Shown here: one piece after another, positions 8,871 to 18,026 of the stretch
How the letters are laid out: every line of letters starts with the position of its first letter
Position numbering within the stretch: the first letter of the stretch is position 1
Assembly (NCBI RefSeq): GCF_009711165.2
Contig: NZ_WMID02000011.1
Coordinates: 62,001 to 126,000 of the forward strand
Length of the DNA stretch: 64,000 nucleotides
Source of the DNA: Flavobacterium sp. MC2016-06
GTDB taxonomy: Bacteria > Bacteroidota > Bacteroidia > Flavobacteriales > Flavobacteriaceae
Reading direction: 5' to 3'
The notes under the pieces: generated by a model
The model's input: only the letters and a program-made list of their open reading frames with translations
The model's database searches: none
Told to the model about the DNA's origin: nothing
Program-made: the position numbers and the translations under genes

Positions 8871-9078
8871 TAGAATCATAAGCTTATTATAAATGAGTGT
8901 TAGTATATTTTTAGAAAAATTTTATTAGGCATCAATGCTTTTTTATATTTTTAGCCGTTGTGTTATTTTAAATTCAATTTAAATAAAGTTCAAAGCTGTT
9001 ATTAATCATAACAAAAAAAGAATACGCTTTTATTTTTTGCGTAGAAATGGTACATTAGCCAAAAATCCTAATTCATTT

Positions 9079-10947
9079 ATGCTAGAGCAAAATCAATACA
9101 ACGAAGATAATATTCGTTCACTCGATTGGAAGGAACATATTCGTATGCGTCCGGGTATGTACATCGGGAAATTAGGGGACGGATCTTCACCAGATGATGG
9201 TATTTATATTTTATTAAAAGAGGTTTTAGACAACTGTATCGACGAATTCGTTATGGGTGCCGGAAAAACTATTGAGGTAACGATAAAAGACAAAACGGTT
9301 TCTGTTCGCGATTACGGGCGTGGAATTCCGTTGGGTAAAGTAGTCGATGTAGTTTCGAAAATGAATACCGGAGGAAAGTACGATTCTAAAGCTTTCCAGA
9401 AGTCAGTAGGTCTTAATGGTGTCGGAACAAAAGCAGTAAATGCTTTGTCTGACTTTTTTCGCGTAGAATCTGTTCGTGATGATAAACAAAAAGCGGCAGA
9501 ATTTTCGGCAGGAAATCTAGTCTCAGAAGAAGATATTATTGATACAACAAAGCGAAAAGGAACTAAAGTAACTTTTACGCCAGACGAATCGATCTTTAAA
9601 AATTACAAATTCCGTTTAGAATATGTAATCAAAATGGTCAAAAACTATTGTTACCTAAACAATGGTTTAACGATTATATTCAATGGAGAAAAATACATTT
9701 CTGAAAATGGTCTTAGAGATTTATTAGAAGAAACAATCAACGAAGAAGATTTAGAATATCCAATCATTCACTTGAAAGATCATGATATCGAAATCGCGCT
9801 AACGCACAGTAAAACACAATACAGCGAAGAATATCACTCTTTTGTAAACGGTCAGAATACCACGCAGGGAGGAACGCACTTAGCAGCTTATAGAGAAGCC
9901 GTTGTAAAAACAATTCGTGAGTTTTACAACAAAAATTTTGAAGCATCAGACGTTCGTAAATCGATTGTAAGTGCAATTAGTATCAAAGTAATGGAACCTG
10001 TTTTTGAGTCTCAGACCAAAACAAAACTGGGTTCTATGGATATGGGTTCTGATGATGGAACACCAGCCGTTTCGGTTCGTACATTTGTAAATGATTTTGT
10101 TAAAAACAAATTAGATAATTATTTACATAAAAACCCGCCAACAGCCGAAGCTTTATTGCGTAAAATTCTGCAGGCAGAACGTGAGCGTAAAGAATTATCA
10201 GGTATTAGAAAATTGGCTACAGATCGTGCTAAAAAAGCCAATCTTCACAATAAAAAATTAAGAGACTGCCGCGCGCATCTTCCAGATACCAAAAATCCTA
10301 GAAACTTAGAAAGCACTTTGTTTATTACCGAGGGAGATTCGGCTTCTGGATCGATTACCAAGTCGCGTGACGTAAACACACAAGCCGTTTTTAGTTTGCG
10401 TGGTAAGCCTTTGAATTCATACGGAATGAGTAAAAAAATCGTGTATGAAAACGAAGAATTCAATTTATTGCAAGCCGCTTTAGATATCGAAGACGGATTA
10501 GAAAAATTAAGATACAACAACATCGTAATCGCAACCGATGCCGATGTCGATGGTATGCACATTCGTTTACTTTTGATTACTTTCTTCCTTCAATTTTTTC
10601 CAGAATTAATAAAAGAAGGACATTTGTATATTTTGCAAACGCCGCTTTTTAGAGTTCGAAATAAAAAAGAAACCATCTATTGCTATTCTGAAGAAGAAAG
10701 AAAAGATGCGATTGAGAAATTAAAACCAAAACCAGAAATTACGCGATTTAAAGGTTTAGGAGAGATTTCGCCAGACGAGTTTAAAAACTTTATTGGAGAT
10801 ACCATTCGTCTTGACCCAATTATGATGGATAAAAACACTTCGATCGAGCAATTATTGTCTTTCTACATGGGGAAAAATACGCCAGACAGACAAGAGTTTA
10901 TCATCAAGAATTTGAAGGTGGAGTTGGATGCAGTTGAAGAAATATAA
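9079..10947 (+). CDS. parE: DNA topoisomerase IV subunit B
   Basis: ATPase subunit of a type IIA topoisomerase that decatenates and relaxes DNA with ParC. 622 aa from the ATG at 9079; an in-frame TTG at 9037 is possible, but the 14 extra residues look unlike the family. Visible: GHKL ATPase motifs EVLDNCIDE (residues 48-56), the DYGRGIP loop and [13 protein letters not shown]; transducer domain with [14 protein letters not shown] motifs [11 protein letters not shown] and [10 protein letters not shown]; and the C-terminal RFKGLGE. ParE is preferred over GyrB because a ParC-type A subunit lies downstream, but GyrB is not formally excluded. A 42-residue peptide gene and a strong hairpin follow before the inserted cassette. 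Confidence 0.9.
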   Translation: MLEQNQYNEDNIRSLDWKEHIRMRPGMYIGKLGDGSSPDDGIYILLKEVLDNCIDEFVMGAGKTIEVTIKDKTVSVRDYGRGIPLGKVVDVVSKMNTGGKYDSKAFQKSVGLNGVGTKAVNALSDFFRVESVRDDKQKAAEFSAGNLVSEEDIIDTTKRKGTKVTFTPDESIFKNYKFRLEYVIKMVKNYCYLNNGLTIIFNGEKYISENGLRDLLEETINEEDLEYPIIHLKDHDIEIALTHSKTQYSEEYHSFVNGQNTTQGGTHLAAYREAVVKTIREFYNKNFEASDVRKSIVSAISIKVMEPVFESQTKTKLGSMDMGSDDGTPAVSVRTFVNDFVKNKLDNYLHKNPPTAEALLRKILQAERERKELSGIRKLATDRAKKANLHNKKLRDCRAHLPDTKNPRNLESTLFITEGDSASGSITKSRDVNTQAVFSLRGKPLNSYGMSKKIVYENEEFNLLQAALDIEDGLEKLRYNNIVIATDADVDGMHIRLLLITFFLQFFPELIKEGHLYILQTPLFRVRNKKETIYCYSEEERKDAIEKLKPKPEITRFKGLGEISPDEFKNFIGDTIRLDPIMMDKNTSIEQLLSFYMGKNTPDRQEFIIKNLKVELDAVEEI

Positions 10948-10952
10948 AACAA

Positions 10953-11081
10953 ATGGAGAAGAAAAAATTGATTTACGCAGCAATTGCATTCATTTTAAGT
11001 TTTGCGATTACTTATTACCTAATCAAAAGCTATAAAAAGAAAGACGACAAGAATACAATTGAAAATGTTCAGGTAAAATAA
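10953..11081 (+). CDS. Small single-span membrane protein (42 aa)
   Basis: ATG at 10953, five bases after the parE stop, with TAA at 11079-11081. The product has a charged MEKKK start, one hydrophobic helix (about residues 6-24, IYAAIAFILSFAITYYLI) and a basic, hydrophilic tail (KSYKKKDDKN). The tight spacing to parE and the clean membrane-anchor pattern make it likely to be a real small gene in the parE transcript. I recognise no family. It ends before the hairpin at 11141-11183. Confidence 0.6.
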   Translation: MEKKKLIYAAIAFILSFAITYYLIKSYKKKDDKNTIENVQVK

Positions 11082-11140
11082 AATTAAATCAAAAACGAAT
11101 TTTGTCTAGGTAATTTTTGATCTAAAAAGTTTTTATTTTC

Positions 11141-11183
11141 AAAATTTGAATTCCGCAGTCACTGACTGCGGAATTCAAATTTT
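11141..11183. terminator. Strong perfect hairpin ending the parE transcript
   Basis: Twenty-base arms (11141-11160 and 11164-11183, containing GAATTCCGCAGTC and its complement) pair perfectly around three bases, with A/T runs on both sides, so it can stop transcription in either direction. It separates parE from the downstream three-gene cassette. Confidence 0.85.
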
Positions 11184-11269
11184 AAAAAGCGCAAACATTG
11201 TTTACGGAATTTAGAAATTTAAAGATGTGGCATTAATTCTGTAATTTAGTTTAATATAAAATTAAGAAA

Positions 11270-12493
11270 ATGATAAATAAAATATCGTTTAAAAATTATA
11301 AGCTTTTTAAGGAAAAGCAAACATTGGAATTAAAACCAATTACAATATTAATAGGTAAAAACAATACTGGAAAAAGTGCTGTTTTGAAGTTAATGACACT
11401 AATTGAAGGAAGTTTAAATGGAAAAGCTAGTAATGTCTTCGAATTAAAAAATGACGATGTTACTTCTGGTGATAAATTTAAAGATTTAATTTATGGCAAA
11501 TTTGGTAGAGCTATAGAATTAGAATTATTTCAAGAAGATAATATTAAAGGTAAAGAAGACATTTTGAATGTTGCGGTATCGGTAGATATTGATGCTGATT
11601 TACCAATATTAGAGAATTGGTCATTAAAAGAAGTTTTTGAAGATAAAAAAGAAAATGAATTATTAGATTTTCAAAGGATTGATAAATCTACTTATCTTAA
11701 TGAATTAGATGATACTGAATATTTATGTGAATTTATTGGAATTTATTTGACGAATTATTTTTATAAAGACAAGCCGGAATCTTCGGGAACTATTTATAAA
11801 ATTCCTTTTTTGAAGACGGATTTTATAGGATCAATAAGAGAAAAATCTAAACAAGATTATAGATTAAATTCTGTTGGTACTAAATCTCATCCAGATGGTA
11901 GATATTTATATGATTTTTTAATTAGAGATTATCTAACAACAGATAAAAAATATTTTTCAAAAATTTCTGAATGGATTAAAGAGAAATTTGAAGGTTGGGA
12001 ATTGTACATTGATGTAGATAGTGAACCTTATCATATTGAATTAAGAAGAGAAAAATTATATATAAATATTACTGAAACGGGAATGGGAATAGGTCAATCT
12101 CTACCATTAATAATTAGAGCAAATAAGCCTTGTGATGAAGAAACTTTAATTATTATTGAGGAGCCCGAAAGCCATTTACACCCTTATGCCCATGCACAAT
12201 TAGCGCAATTATTTGCTGATTCAATAAAAGAAGATCAAAATAAAAGATACTTGATTGAAACTCATTCTGAAAGCTTTATACTAAGATTAAGGAGATTAAT
12301 AGTTGATAATAATCATTTATTAACAAAAGATGATATTAGACTTTACTATGTTAATTTTGATGAAGAAAATAATGAAAGTACTTTAAAGAATATTAAAATT
12401 GATCATGAAGGCGAGGTTGAATGGTGGCCGCAAGATGTTTTTAATGAAAGTTTAAAAGAAGTTATAGGTATTAGACAAGCTCAAAATAGTTAA
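11270..12493 (+). CDS. SMC/OLD-type AAA ATPase, first gene of candidate defence cassette
   Basis: 407-residue ATPase of the AAA_15/AAA_21 (OLD/RecF-like) type. Walker A is IGKNNTGKSA (28-37) after an N-terminal ISFKNYKLFKEK strand. An ABC-signature-like ETGMGIGQSLPLI lies at 269-281, Walker B at TLIIIEEPESHLHP (292-305), and the switch histidine in LIETHSESF (328-336). The C-terminal EVEWWPQDVFNE (about 383-394) resembles the end of DUF3696-containing ATPases. There is no fused TOPRIM nuclease, but the next gene, four bases away, appears to supply one. Such ATPases act as sensors or motors in OLD, Gabija, Septu and PARIS-type systems. Base composition is markedly AT-rich compared with parE and parC, which suggests horizontal origin. 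Confidence 0.85.
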   Translation: MINKISFKNYKLFKEKQTLELKPITILIGKNNTGKSAVLKLMTLIEGSLNGKASNVFELKNDDVTSGDKFKDLIYGKFGRAIELELFQEDNIKGKEDILNVAVSVDIDADLPILENWSLKEVFEDKKENELLDFQRIDKSTYLNELDDTEYLCEFIGIYLTNYFYKDKPESSGTIYKIPFLKTDFIGSIREKSKQDYRLNSVGTKSHPDGRYLYDFLIRDYLTTDKKYFSKISEWIKEKFEGWELYIDVDSEPYHIELRREKLYINITETGMGIGQSLPLIIRANKPCDEETLIIIEEPESHLHPYAHAQLAQLFADSIKEDQNKRYLIETHSESFILRLRRLIVDNNHLLTKDDIRLYYVNFDEENNESTLKNIKIDHEGEVEWWPQDVFNESLKEVIGIRQAQNS

Positions 12494-12497
12494 TTAA

Positions 12498-13523
12498 ATG
12501 GTATATTCTTTTAATGAAGATATCTTTTCCAATATTTCAGATAATGATATCGATATTCTTGATAAAATATGGGCAAATTCCAGAGAAAGACATGATCTTT
12601 ATATTGGAGATAATAGATTATATGGAATAATCAAGGAATCTAGTTGGTATAAAGGTTTAAGAAAAAGTGGAAAAGCACATATCGATGAAAATTTAAAATC
12701 AAGTATTTATTTAAAAAAGAGAGATATTCAATTGTTATTATCAAATGATTATGATACTAGTTATACATTAATTGAAGCAGATGAAATACTGAGTAAAACT
12801 TTTTTTTTAATATTAGAAAATATTGAATACGATAAATTTTTCTTCGATTGTTTAGTTAAAAATTTTAAAGAGGAAAGCCATAAGATAAGAATACATCTTG
12901 AGAGAGGTTGGCTTATACCAATTAATGGTAATGGTAATAATATTTCTAATGTGCTTAATGAAATGCAAAAGAGATTTAATAATAATGACTCTTTTCCAAA
13001 ACATAATTCTAATTATTTAAGATCTTTTGTAATCATAGACAGCGATAAAAAGTATCCTTCAGAAGAAGAAATTGCAAGTGATAAGATAAAATTACTTAAT
13101 GACATAAAGATGGCTTTAAGTAATTCGTATCATGTAATGAGAAAAAGAGAAATGGAAAATTATATGCCTGATGAAGTATTTGTTGAAATAAAAGATAATG
13201 ATCCTTATATAAAAAGTTATCTCACTCTAAATACTTCCCAAAAAGATTATATCGATGTAGAAAATGGTCTACAAGATAAAAACATCGAACAATTAGAACC
13301 TACTGAATTACGCTTATTGTACGAAAATTTAGTGAATCCGAGTTTGAATATTTTAAGGAAAAATAAATTAATCTTATTAGACGAATCTAAAAAAAAGCTT
13401 TCATTTAAACAAAATTTTCCAAAATATTTTAATTCAGATAAAGTTAATAAATTCAGCTTAAAAAAAAGAGCTAATTCTGATGAGTTGGAAGAAATTCTCA
13501 ATAAAATAAGTAAATTATTATGA
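12498..13523 (+). CDS. TOPRIM-like (OLD/DUF4435-like) putative nuclease, second gene of cassette
   Basis: 341 residues that I cannot assign to a named family with certainty. The motif order suggests a divergent TOPRIM fold: an acidic start TLIEADEILSKTFF (90-103, in place of the usual EG-x-x-D), a glycine/asparagine turn WLIPINGNGNNISNVLNEM (138-156), a strand ending in an acidic pair FVIIDSDKK (177-185), and KREMENYMPDEVF (216-228), which resembles the R-x-x-E-N-Y-L motif of DUF4435-like and OLD-like effectors. Its start is four bases after the ATPase stop and its end overlaps the DUF262 gene by four bases, so the three are translationally linked. By analogy it is the effector controlled by the ATPase. 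That role is inference. Confidence 0.6.
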   Translation: MVYSFNEDIFSNISDNDIDILDKIWANSRERHDLYIGDNRLYGIIKESSWYKGLRKSGKAHIDENLKSSIYLKKRDIQLLLSNDYDTSYTLIEADEILSKTFFLILENIEYDKFFFDCLVKNFKEESHKIRIHLERGWLIPINGNGNNISNVLNEMQKRFNNNDSFPKHNSNYLRSFVIIDSDKKYPSEEEIASDKIKLLNDIKMALSNSYHVMRKREMENYMPDEVFVEIKDNDPYIKSYLTLNTSQKDYIDVENGLQDKNIEQLEPTELRLLYENLVNPSLNILRKNKLILLDESKKKLSFKQNFPKYFNSDKVNKFSLKKRANSDELEEILNKISKLL

Positions 13524-15181
13524 GTTCAAAATTAAAAATAGATACCAGGGTAAGATCATTAAAGAATTACTTAGAAGAGTTTGAGCAAGGGGCGTTTCAG
13601 ATACCTTCTTTTCAGAGAGATTTTTTATGGAATCAAGATGCGATAATCCAATTATTTGATAGTATTAAGAATAATTATCCAATTGGGTCAATATTATTTT
13701 GGAAGCCTTTGGAAAATTCTATTAGTTATATTGATGATCAAGAACCAAGAATTGGCCCATATAAGTATAGCCTAAAAGAAAAAAAAGAACCTGTTTTTAT
13801 CTTAGATGGCTTACAAAGACTAACATCACTATTCGGTTGTTTAATTAATCCCAATAAAACAAAACTTCAATTAGTTAAATCTATTTGGGATGATAAATTT
13901 AATGTTTATTACGATTTAGATGAAGAAAAATTTATTTATTTAAGGCAAAAATCAAAAAATTTACCTTTTCAAGTTCCTGTTTTTATATTTATGAATTCTA
14001 TTGATTTTAGACAATATGCAAGGAAAGAATTTGAAAAAATTAACGATGAGAATAAAATTGAACAATATTATGACCGAGCTGATGAAATTGGACAAATTTT
14101 TAATAATTATCAGATAGCTTCAGTGGATATTGAATATGCTTCCATTGATGAAGCCGTTGAAATTTTTAAGCGTGTAAATGAAAAAGGTTTACCAATAGCA
14201 AAAGATTGGATAGTATCTGCATTGACTAATAAAGGTGATTTTAGATTAGGCACAGAAATAGATAATCTCTTAGATGAATTAAAACAGTTTGATTTTAATA
14301 ATTTGAAAAGAGATATTATATTTCAATGTATCCAAAATTCTTTTGGTAAAGTTTATTTTGATTTTAAAATTGAGGACTTAGTAAAGAGAAAAGATTTTAT
14401 AGAAATAACAATAAAAACAATTCAAAGCATTAAAAAAGCAGTAAAGTTTTTATATGAAGATTTATTAGTTTTAAATAATAAGTTGATACCCTATAATAGT
14501 CAATTAATTTTTTTAACTACATTTTTTAATTCTTTAGGAGAAAATAAAGCCAGTGAAAAGCAGATAATATCTTTAAAAAAGTGGTTTTGGGTTACATCTT
14601 ATAGTAATTATTTTACTATTTATTCTTTAAGTAATCAAAGAAAAGCTTTTGATAAATTTAATGAATTTATTATTGATGAAAATGTAAATCCAATATATAA
14701 TGATAATGATAGTCCTTTTACTTCTTTTGAATTTCCTCCAAAAATATATATGGGAAGTGTAAGGGCAAAAACTTTAGCATTATTTATGATTAATTATTCT
14801 TGTGGAATAAAAGGCATCAATATAAAAAAAATCAATTTTGAAGATATAGAGCAATTTGAAATAGCTAATTTATTTTCAAAACCGCAAAAAGATAATCCCG
14901 CGGAAAACTTCATTCCAGTAATTAATTACATAGTTAAAACTAATGATAACTTACCTTTATTTAAATCTTTGTCGCCAATAAAAAAGCCTAAAAATTACTC
15001 ATTTTTATTATCTAAAGAAAATCAGAATTTTTTTATTACAAACGAAATGGTAAAATTATACGATGGAAGTATTAATTCTGAAAATCAAATTCTTCAAATT
15101 AGATGGGAAGAAATAATTAAAAGTGAAAGAAGATTTGTAGAGAGTTTAGATATTTTTTATAATGAACCAATTAATTTTTAA
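13520..15181 (+). CDS. DUF262 (ParB/GmrS-like) protein, third gene of cassette
   Basis: 553-residue protein with an N-terminal DUF262 domain: IPSFQRDFLWN (28-38), the hallmark DGLQR (96-100; DGQQR in most members) within FILDGLQRLTSL, and IFKRVNEKGLPI further on. DUF262 domains have a ParB/sulfiredoxin-like fold and occur in GmrSD-type modification-dependent restriction proteins, where an HNH (DUF1524) half does the cutting. No HNH motif is visible in the long C-terminal region (about 250-553), so this copy may hydrolyse nucleotides or sense modified DNA rather than cut it. The ATG overlaps the previous stop by four bases (ATGA). It ends 27 bases before parC. Confidence 0.85.
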   Translation: MSSKLKIDTRVRSLKNYLEEFEQGAFQIPSFQRDFLWNQDAIIQLFDSIKNNYPIGSILFWKPLENSISYIDDQEPRIGPYKYSLKEKKEPVFILDGLQRLTSLFGCLINPNKTKLQLVKSIWDDKFNVYYDLDEEKFIYLRQKSKNLPFQVPVFIFMNSIDFRQYARKEFEKINDENKIEQYYDRADEIGQIFNNYQIASVDIEYASIDEAVEIFKRVNEKGLPIAKDWIVSALTNKGDFRLGTEIDNLLDELKQFDFNNLKRDIIFQCIQNSFGKVYFDFKIEDLVKRKDFIEITIKTIQSIKKAVKFLYEDLLVLNNKLIPYNSQLIFLTTFFNSLGENKASEKQIISLKKWFWVTSYSNYFTIYSLSNQRKAFDKFNEFIIDENVNPIYNDNDSPFTSFEFPPKIYMGSVRAKTLALFMINYSCGIKGINIKKINFEDIEQFEIANLFSKPQKDNPAENFIPVINYIVKTNDNLPLFKSLSPIKKPKNYSFLLSKENQNFFITNEMVKLYDGSINSENQILQIRWEEIIKSERRFVESLDIFYNEPINF

Positions 15182-15208
15182 AATATAGGTTATACTTGAA
15201 CAAAATAT

Positions 15209-17926
15209 ATGAAAGACGAAGAAGACGATAACATAATTCCAAACGAAGACGAGAATAATTCAGATGAAAACTTGGATAATATTCAGGATGGAGATGACGA
15301 TGAAATTATCGATGTAGATGCCAAACAATTTGAAGGACAGCATTTTTACGAAAATCAGGAAGAAGAAGGAGAAGACGTTATTACGAAGGTAACTGGAATG
15401 TACAAAGACTGGTTCTTAGATTATGCGTCGTACGTAATTCTAGAACGTGCAGTTCCTGCTATCGAAGACGGATTTAAACCTGTACAGCGTCGTATTATGC
15501 ACTCGCTTAAAGAGCTGGACGATGGTCGTTATAATAAAGTTGCCAATGTTGTAGGTCACACCATGCAGTATCACCCACACGGAGATGCGAGTATTGGTGA
15601 TGCTATGGTACAAATTGGTCAGAAAGATTTATTGATTGACTGCCAGGGAAACTGGGGAAATATACTAACGGGCGATGGTGCGGCAGCTTCTCGTTACATC
15701 GAGGCGCGTTTGTCTAAATTTGCTTTGGAGGTTTTGTATTCTCCAAAAATTACCGATTGGGGTGTTTCGTATGACGGACGTCGTGCTGAACCAAACAATC
15801 TTCCGGTAAAATTTCCACTGCTTTTAGCGCAAGGAGCAGAAGGTATTGCGGTTGGACTTTCAACGAAAGTTTTGCCTCATAATTTCAACGAATTAATTGA
15901 TGCTTCGATCAAGATTCTAAAAGGAAAACCGTTTACACTTTACCCAGATTTTATGACACAAGGTATTGCCGATGTGTCAAATTATAATGACGGACTTCGT
16001 GGCGGACGTGTGCGTGTGCGTGCTAAAATTGCACAATTAGACAAAAATACATTGGTGATTACGCAAATTCCGTTTTCGACCAATACCACAACTCTGATTG
16101 ACAGTATTTTGAAAGCCAATGATAAAGGTAAAATCAAAATCAAGAAAATTGAAGACAATACTGCCGCAGATGTTGAGATTTTAATTCACCTTTTCCCAGG
16201 CGTTTCTCCAGATAAAACTATTGATGCTTTATTTGCTTTTACAGCTTGCGAAACTTCTGTAGCGCCTTTAGGTTGTGTGATTGAAGATAATAAACCGTTG
16301 TTTATCGGCGTTTCTCATATGTTGAAAATTTCAACAGAAAGAACGGTCGATTTACTGCGTCAGGAATTAGAAATACAATTAGAAGAATTAAAAAATAAAT
16401 GGCATTTTTCTACTTTAGAAAAAATCTTCATTCGTGAAGAAATGTACATTGATTTCAAATTATACGGAGACAGAGAAGGATTGTACAAATATATGTACGA
16501 TAGATTTGAGCCTTTCAAAAAATCATTTGTTAGAGAGATCAACGATGATGATTTACAACGTTTGACTCAAATTCCGATGATTCGTATTACGCGTTTCGAT
16601 TCAGACAAAGCCGATGATCTTATCGCGAGGCTAGAAGACGAAATGAAAGAAGTAGAGCATCATTTGGCCAATCTTGTAGAATTTGCAATTGCTTATTTTA
16701 CGAAGCTAAAAGAGAAATATGGAAAAGGGCGCGAACGTCAGACAGAGCTTCGTGTTTTTGATAACGTTGAGGCTACAAAAGTAGTTTTACGTAACACAAA
16801 ACTTTTTGTAAATAGAGAAGAAGGTTTCGTAGGAACGAGTTTAAAGAAAGACGAATACGTAGCTGATTGTTCTGATATTGATGACGTAATTGTGTTTTTA
16901 CGAGATGGTACATTGATGATTACAAAAGTTGATGCCAAGACCTTTATCGGAAAAGATATTATACATATTGCCGTTTTTGATAAAGGTGATAAACGTACGA
17001 TTTATAATATGATGTATCGCGATGGTAAATCAGGTCCTTCGTACATAAAACGTTTTAATGTTACCGGAGTAACACGTGACAAAGCTTATGATCTAACAAA
17101 TGGTTCAAATGGTTCACAAGTTGTTTACTTTTCACATAATCCGAATGGAGAAGCTGAAGTAGTTACTATCTTACTGCGTCAGATTGGAACCATTAAGAAA
17201 TTGAAATTTGATATTGATTTTGCTAAATTGGCGATTAAAGGTCGAGCTTCAAAAGGGAATTTAGTTACTAAATATCCAATCAAGAAAATCGAGTTAAAAG
17301 AAAAAGGTATTTCGACATTATTACCAAGAAAAGTTTGGTTTGATGATACTGTAAAACGTTTAAATGTAGACGCTCGAGGCGAATTGCTGGGCGAATTTAA
17401 ACCAAGCGATAAAATCTTAATCATCAGCCAATCGGGTAAATTGAAAGTTATTATTCCAGAATTATCAACACACTTTGATGAAGATATGATTGTGTTGGAA
17501 AAATGGAAACCGAAGAAACCAATTTCTGCTATTTATTACGATGGAGAAAAAGAACGTTATTTCTTGAAGCGTTTCCTTGTAGAAAGTGAAGGTAAAGAAG
17601 AAAGTTTTATTACCGAACATCCAAATTCGCAATTAGAGATTGTATCAACAGATTATCGTCCGATGGCGCAATTGGTTTTTGCGAAAGTAAAAGGAGTTCA
17701 GAAAGATGATTTACATATTGATGTTGAGGATTTCATAGCTGTAAAAGGCTTTAAAGCTTTAGGAAATCAATTAACAGCAGATAAATTAAAACAAGTTAAT
17801 TTATTAGAACCACTTCCTTATGACGAACCTGTTGAAGAAATTCCAGAAAAACCTGAGCTATCAGAAGACGATTCGGTTGATACAGAATTAGACGATGACG
17901 GACAAATAGGTTTGGTTCTAGACTAA
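15209..17926 (+). CDS. parC: DNA topoisomerase IV subunit A
   Basis: DNA-breaking subunit of the type IIA topoisomerase, partner of ParE. 905 aa. The first ~58 residues are a strongly acidic, Asp/Glu/Asn-rich extension, after which the winged-helix domain starts at VTGMYKDWFLDYASYVI. The active-site tyrosine is Tyr163 in GAAASRYIEARL, and the QPHGD-like segment is QYHPHGDASIGDA (120-132). A beta-pinwheel C-terminal domain follows from about residue 520, and the tail is acidic. It lies 27 bases after the DUF262 gene, with only a weak TATACTTG -7-like box (15191-15198) in the gap. Its transcription may therefore depend partly on the cassette. Terminator at 17936-17965. Confidence 0.92.
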   Translation: MKDEEDDNIIPNEDENNSDENLDNIQDGDDDEIIDVDAKQFEGQHFYENQEEEGEDVITKVTGMYKDWFLDYASYVILERAVPAIEDGFKPVQRRIMHSLKELDDGRYNKVANVVGHTMQYHPHGDASIGDAMVQIGQKDLLIDCQGNWGNILTGDGAAASRYIEARLSKFALEVLYSPKITDWGVSYDGRRAEPNNLPVKFPLLLAQGAEGIAVGLSTKVLPHNFNELIDASIKILKGKPFTLYPDFMTQGIADVSNYNDGLRGGRVRVRAKIAQLDKNTLVITQIPFSTNTTTLIDSILKANDKGKIKIKKIEDNTAADVEILIHLFPGVSPDKTIDALFAFTACETSVAPLGCVIEDNKPLFIGVSHMLKISTERTVDLLRQELEIQLEELKNKWHFSTLEKIFIREEMYIDFKLYGDREGLYKYMYDRFEPFKKSFVREINDDDLQRLTQIPMIRITRFDSDKADDLIARLEDEMKEVEHHLANLVEFAIAYFTKLKEKYGKGRERQTELRVFDNVEATKVVLRNTKLFVNREEGFVGTSLKKDEYVADCSDIDDVIVFLRDGTLMITKVDAKTFIGKDIIHIAVFDKGDKRTIYNMMYRDGKSGPSYIKRFNVTGVTRDKAYDLTNGSNGSQVVYFSHNPNGEAEVVTILLRQIGTIKKLKFDIDFAKLAIKGRASKGNLVTKYPIKKIELKEKGISTLLPRKVWFDDTVKRLNVDARGELLGEFKPSDKILIISQSGKLKVIIPELSTHFDEDMIVLEKWKPKKPISAIYYDGEKERYFLKRFLVESEGKEESFITEHPNSQLEIVSTDYRPMAQLVFAKVKGVQKDDLHIDVEDFIAVKGFKALGNQLTADKLKQVNLLEPLPYDEPVEEIPEKPELSEDDSVDTELDDDGQIGLVLD

Positions 17927-17935
17927 AAATAAATT

Positions 17936-17965
17936 AAAAACGCTGAGAAATTCTCAGCGTTTTTT
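17936..17965 (+). terminator. Terminator after parC (copy 1 of three)
   Basis: Stem ACGCTGAGAA / TTCTCAGCGT with a T run. The same stem recurs at 18587-18618 and 19393-19421. Confidence 0.9.
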
Positions 17966-18026
17966 ATAAAGTATGTGTTTTTGTATATCCAAATATAATT
18001 GGTGAGAAAGTGAAGTGGAAGGGCTT

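Noticed and set aside
9037..9078. Upstream TTG start for parE
   Set aside because: The extra 14 residues do not resemble type IIA B subunits, and an ATG at 9079 leads straight into the family start.
11082..11269. Possible flanking direct repeats (target-site duplications) around the cassette
   Set aside because: By eye, the left (11184-11269) and right (15182-15208) borders share no convincing direct repeat; an empty-site comparison would be needed.
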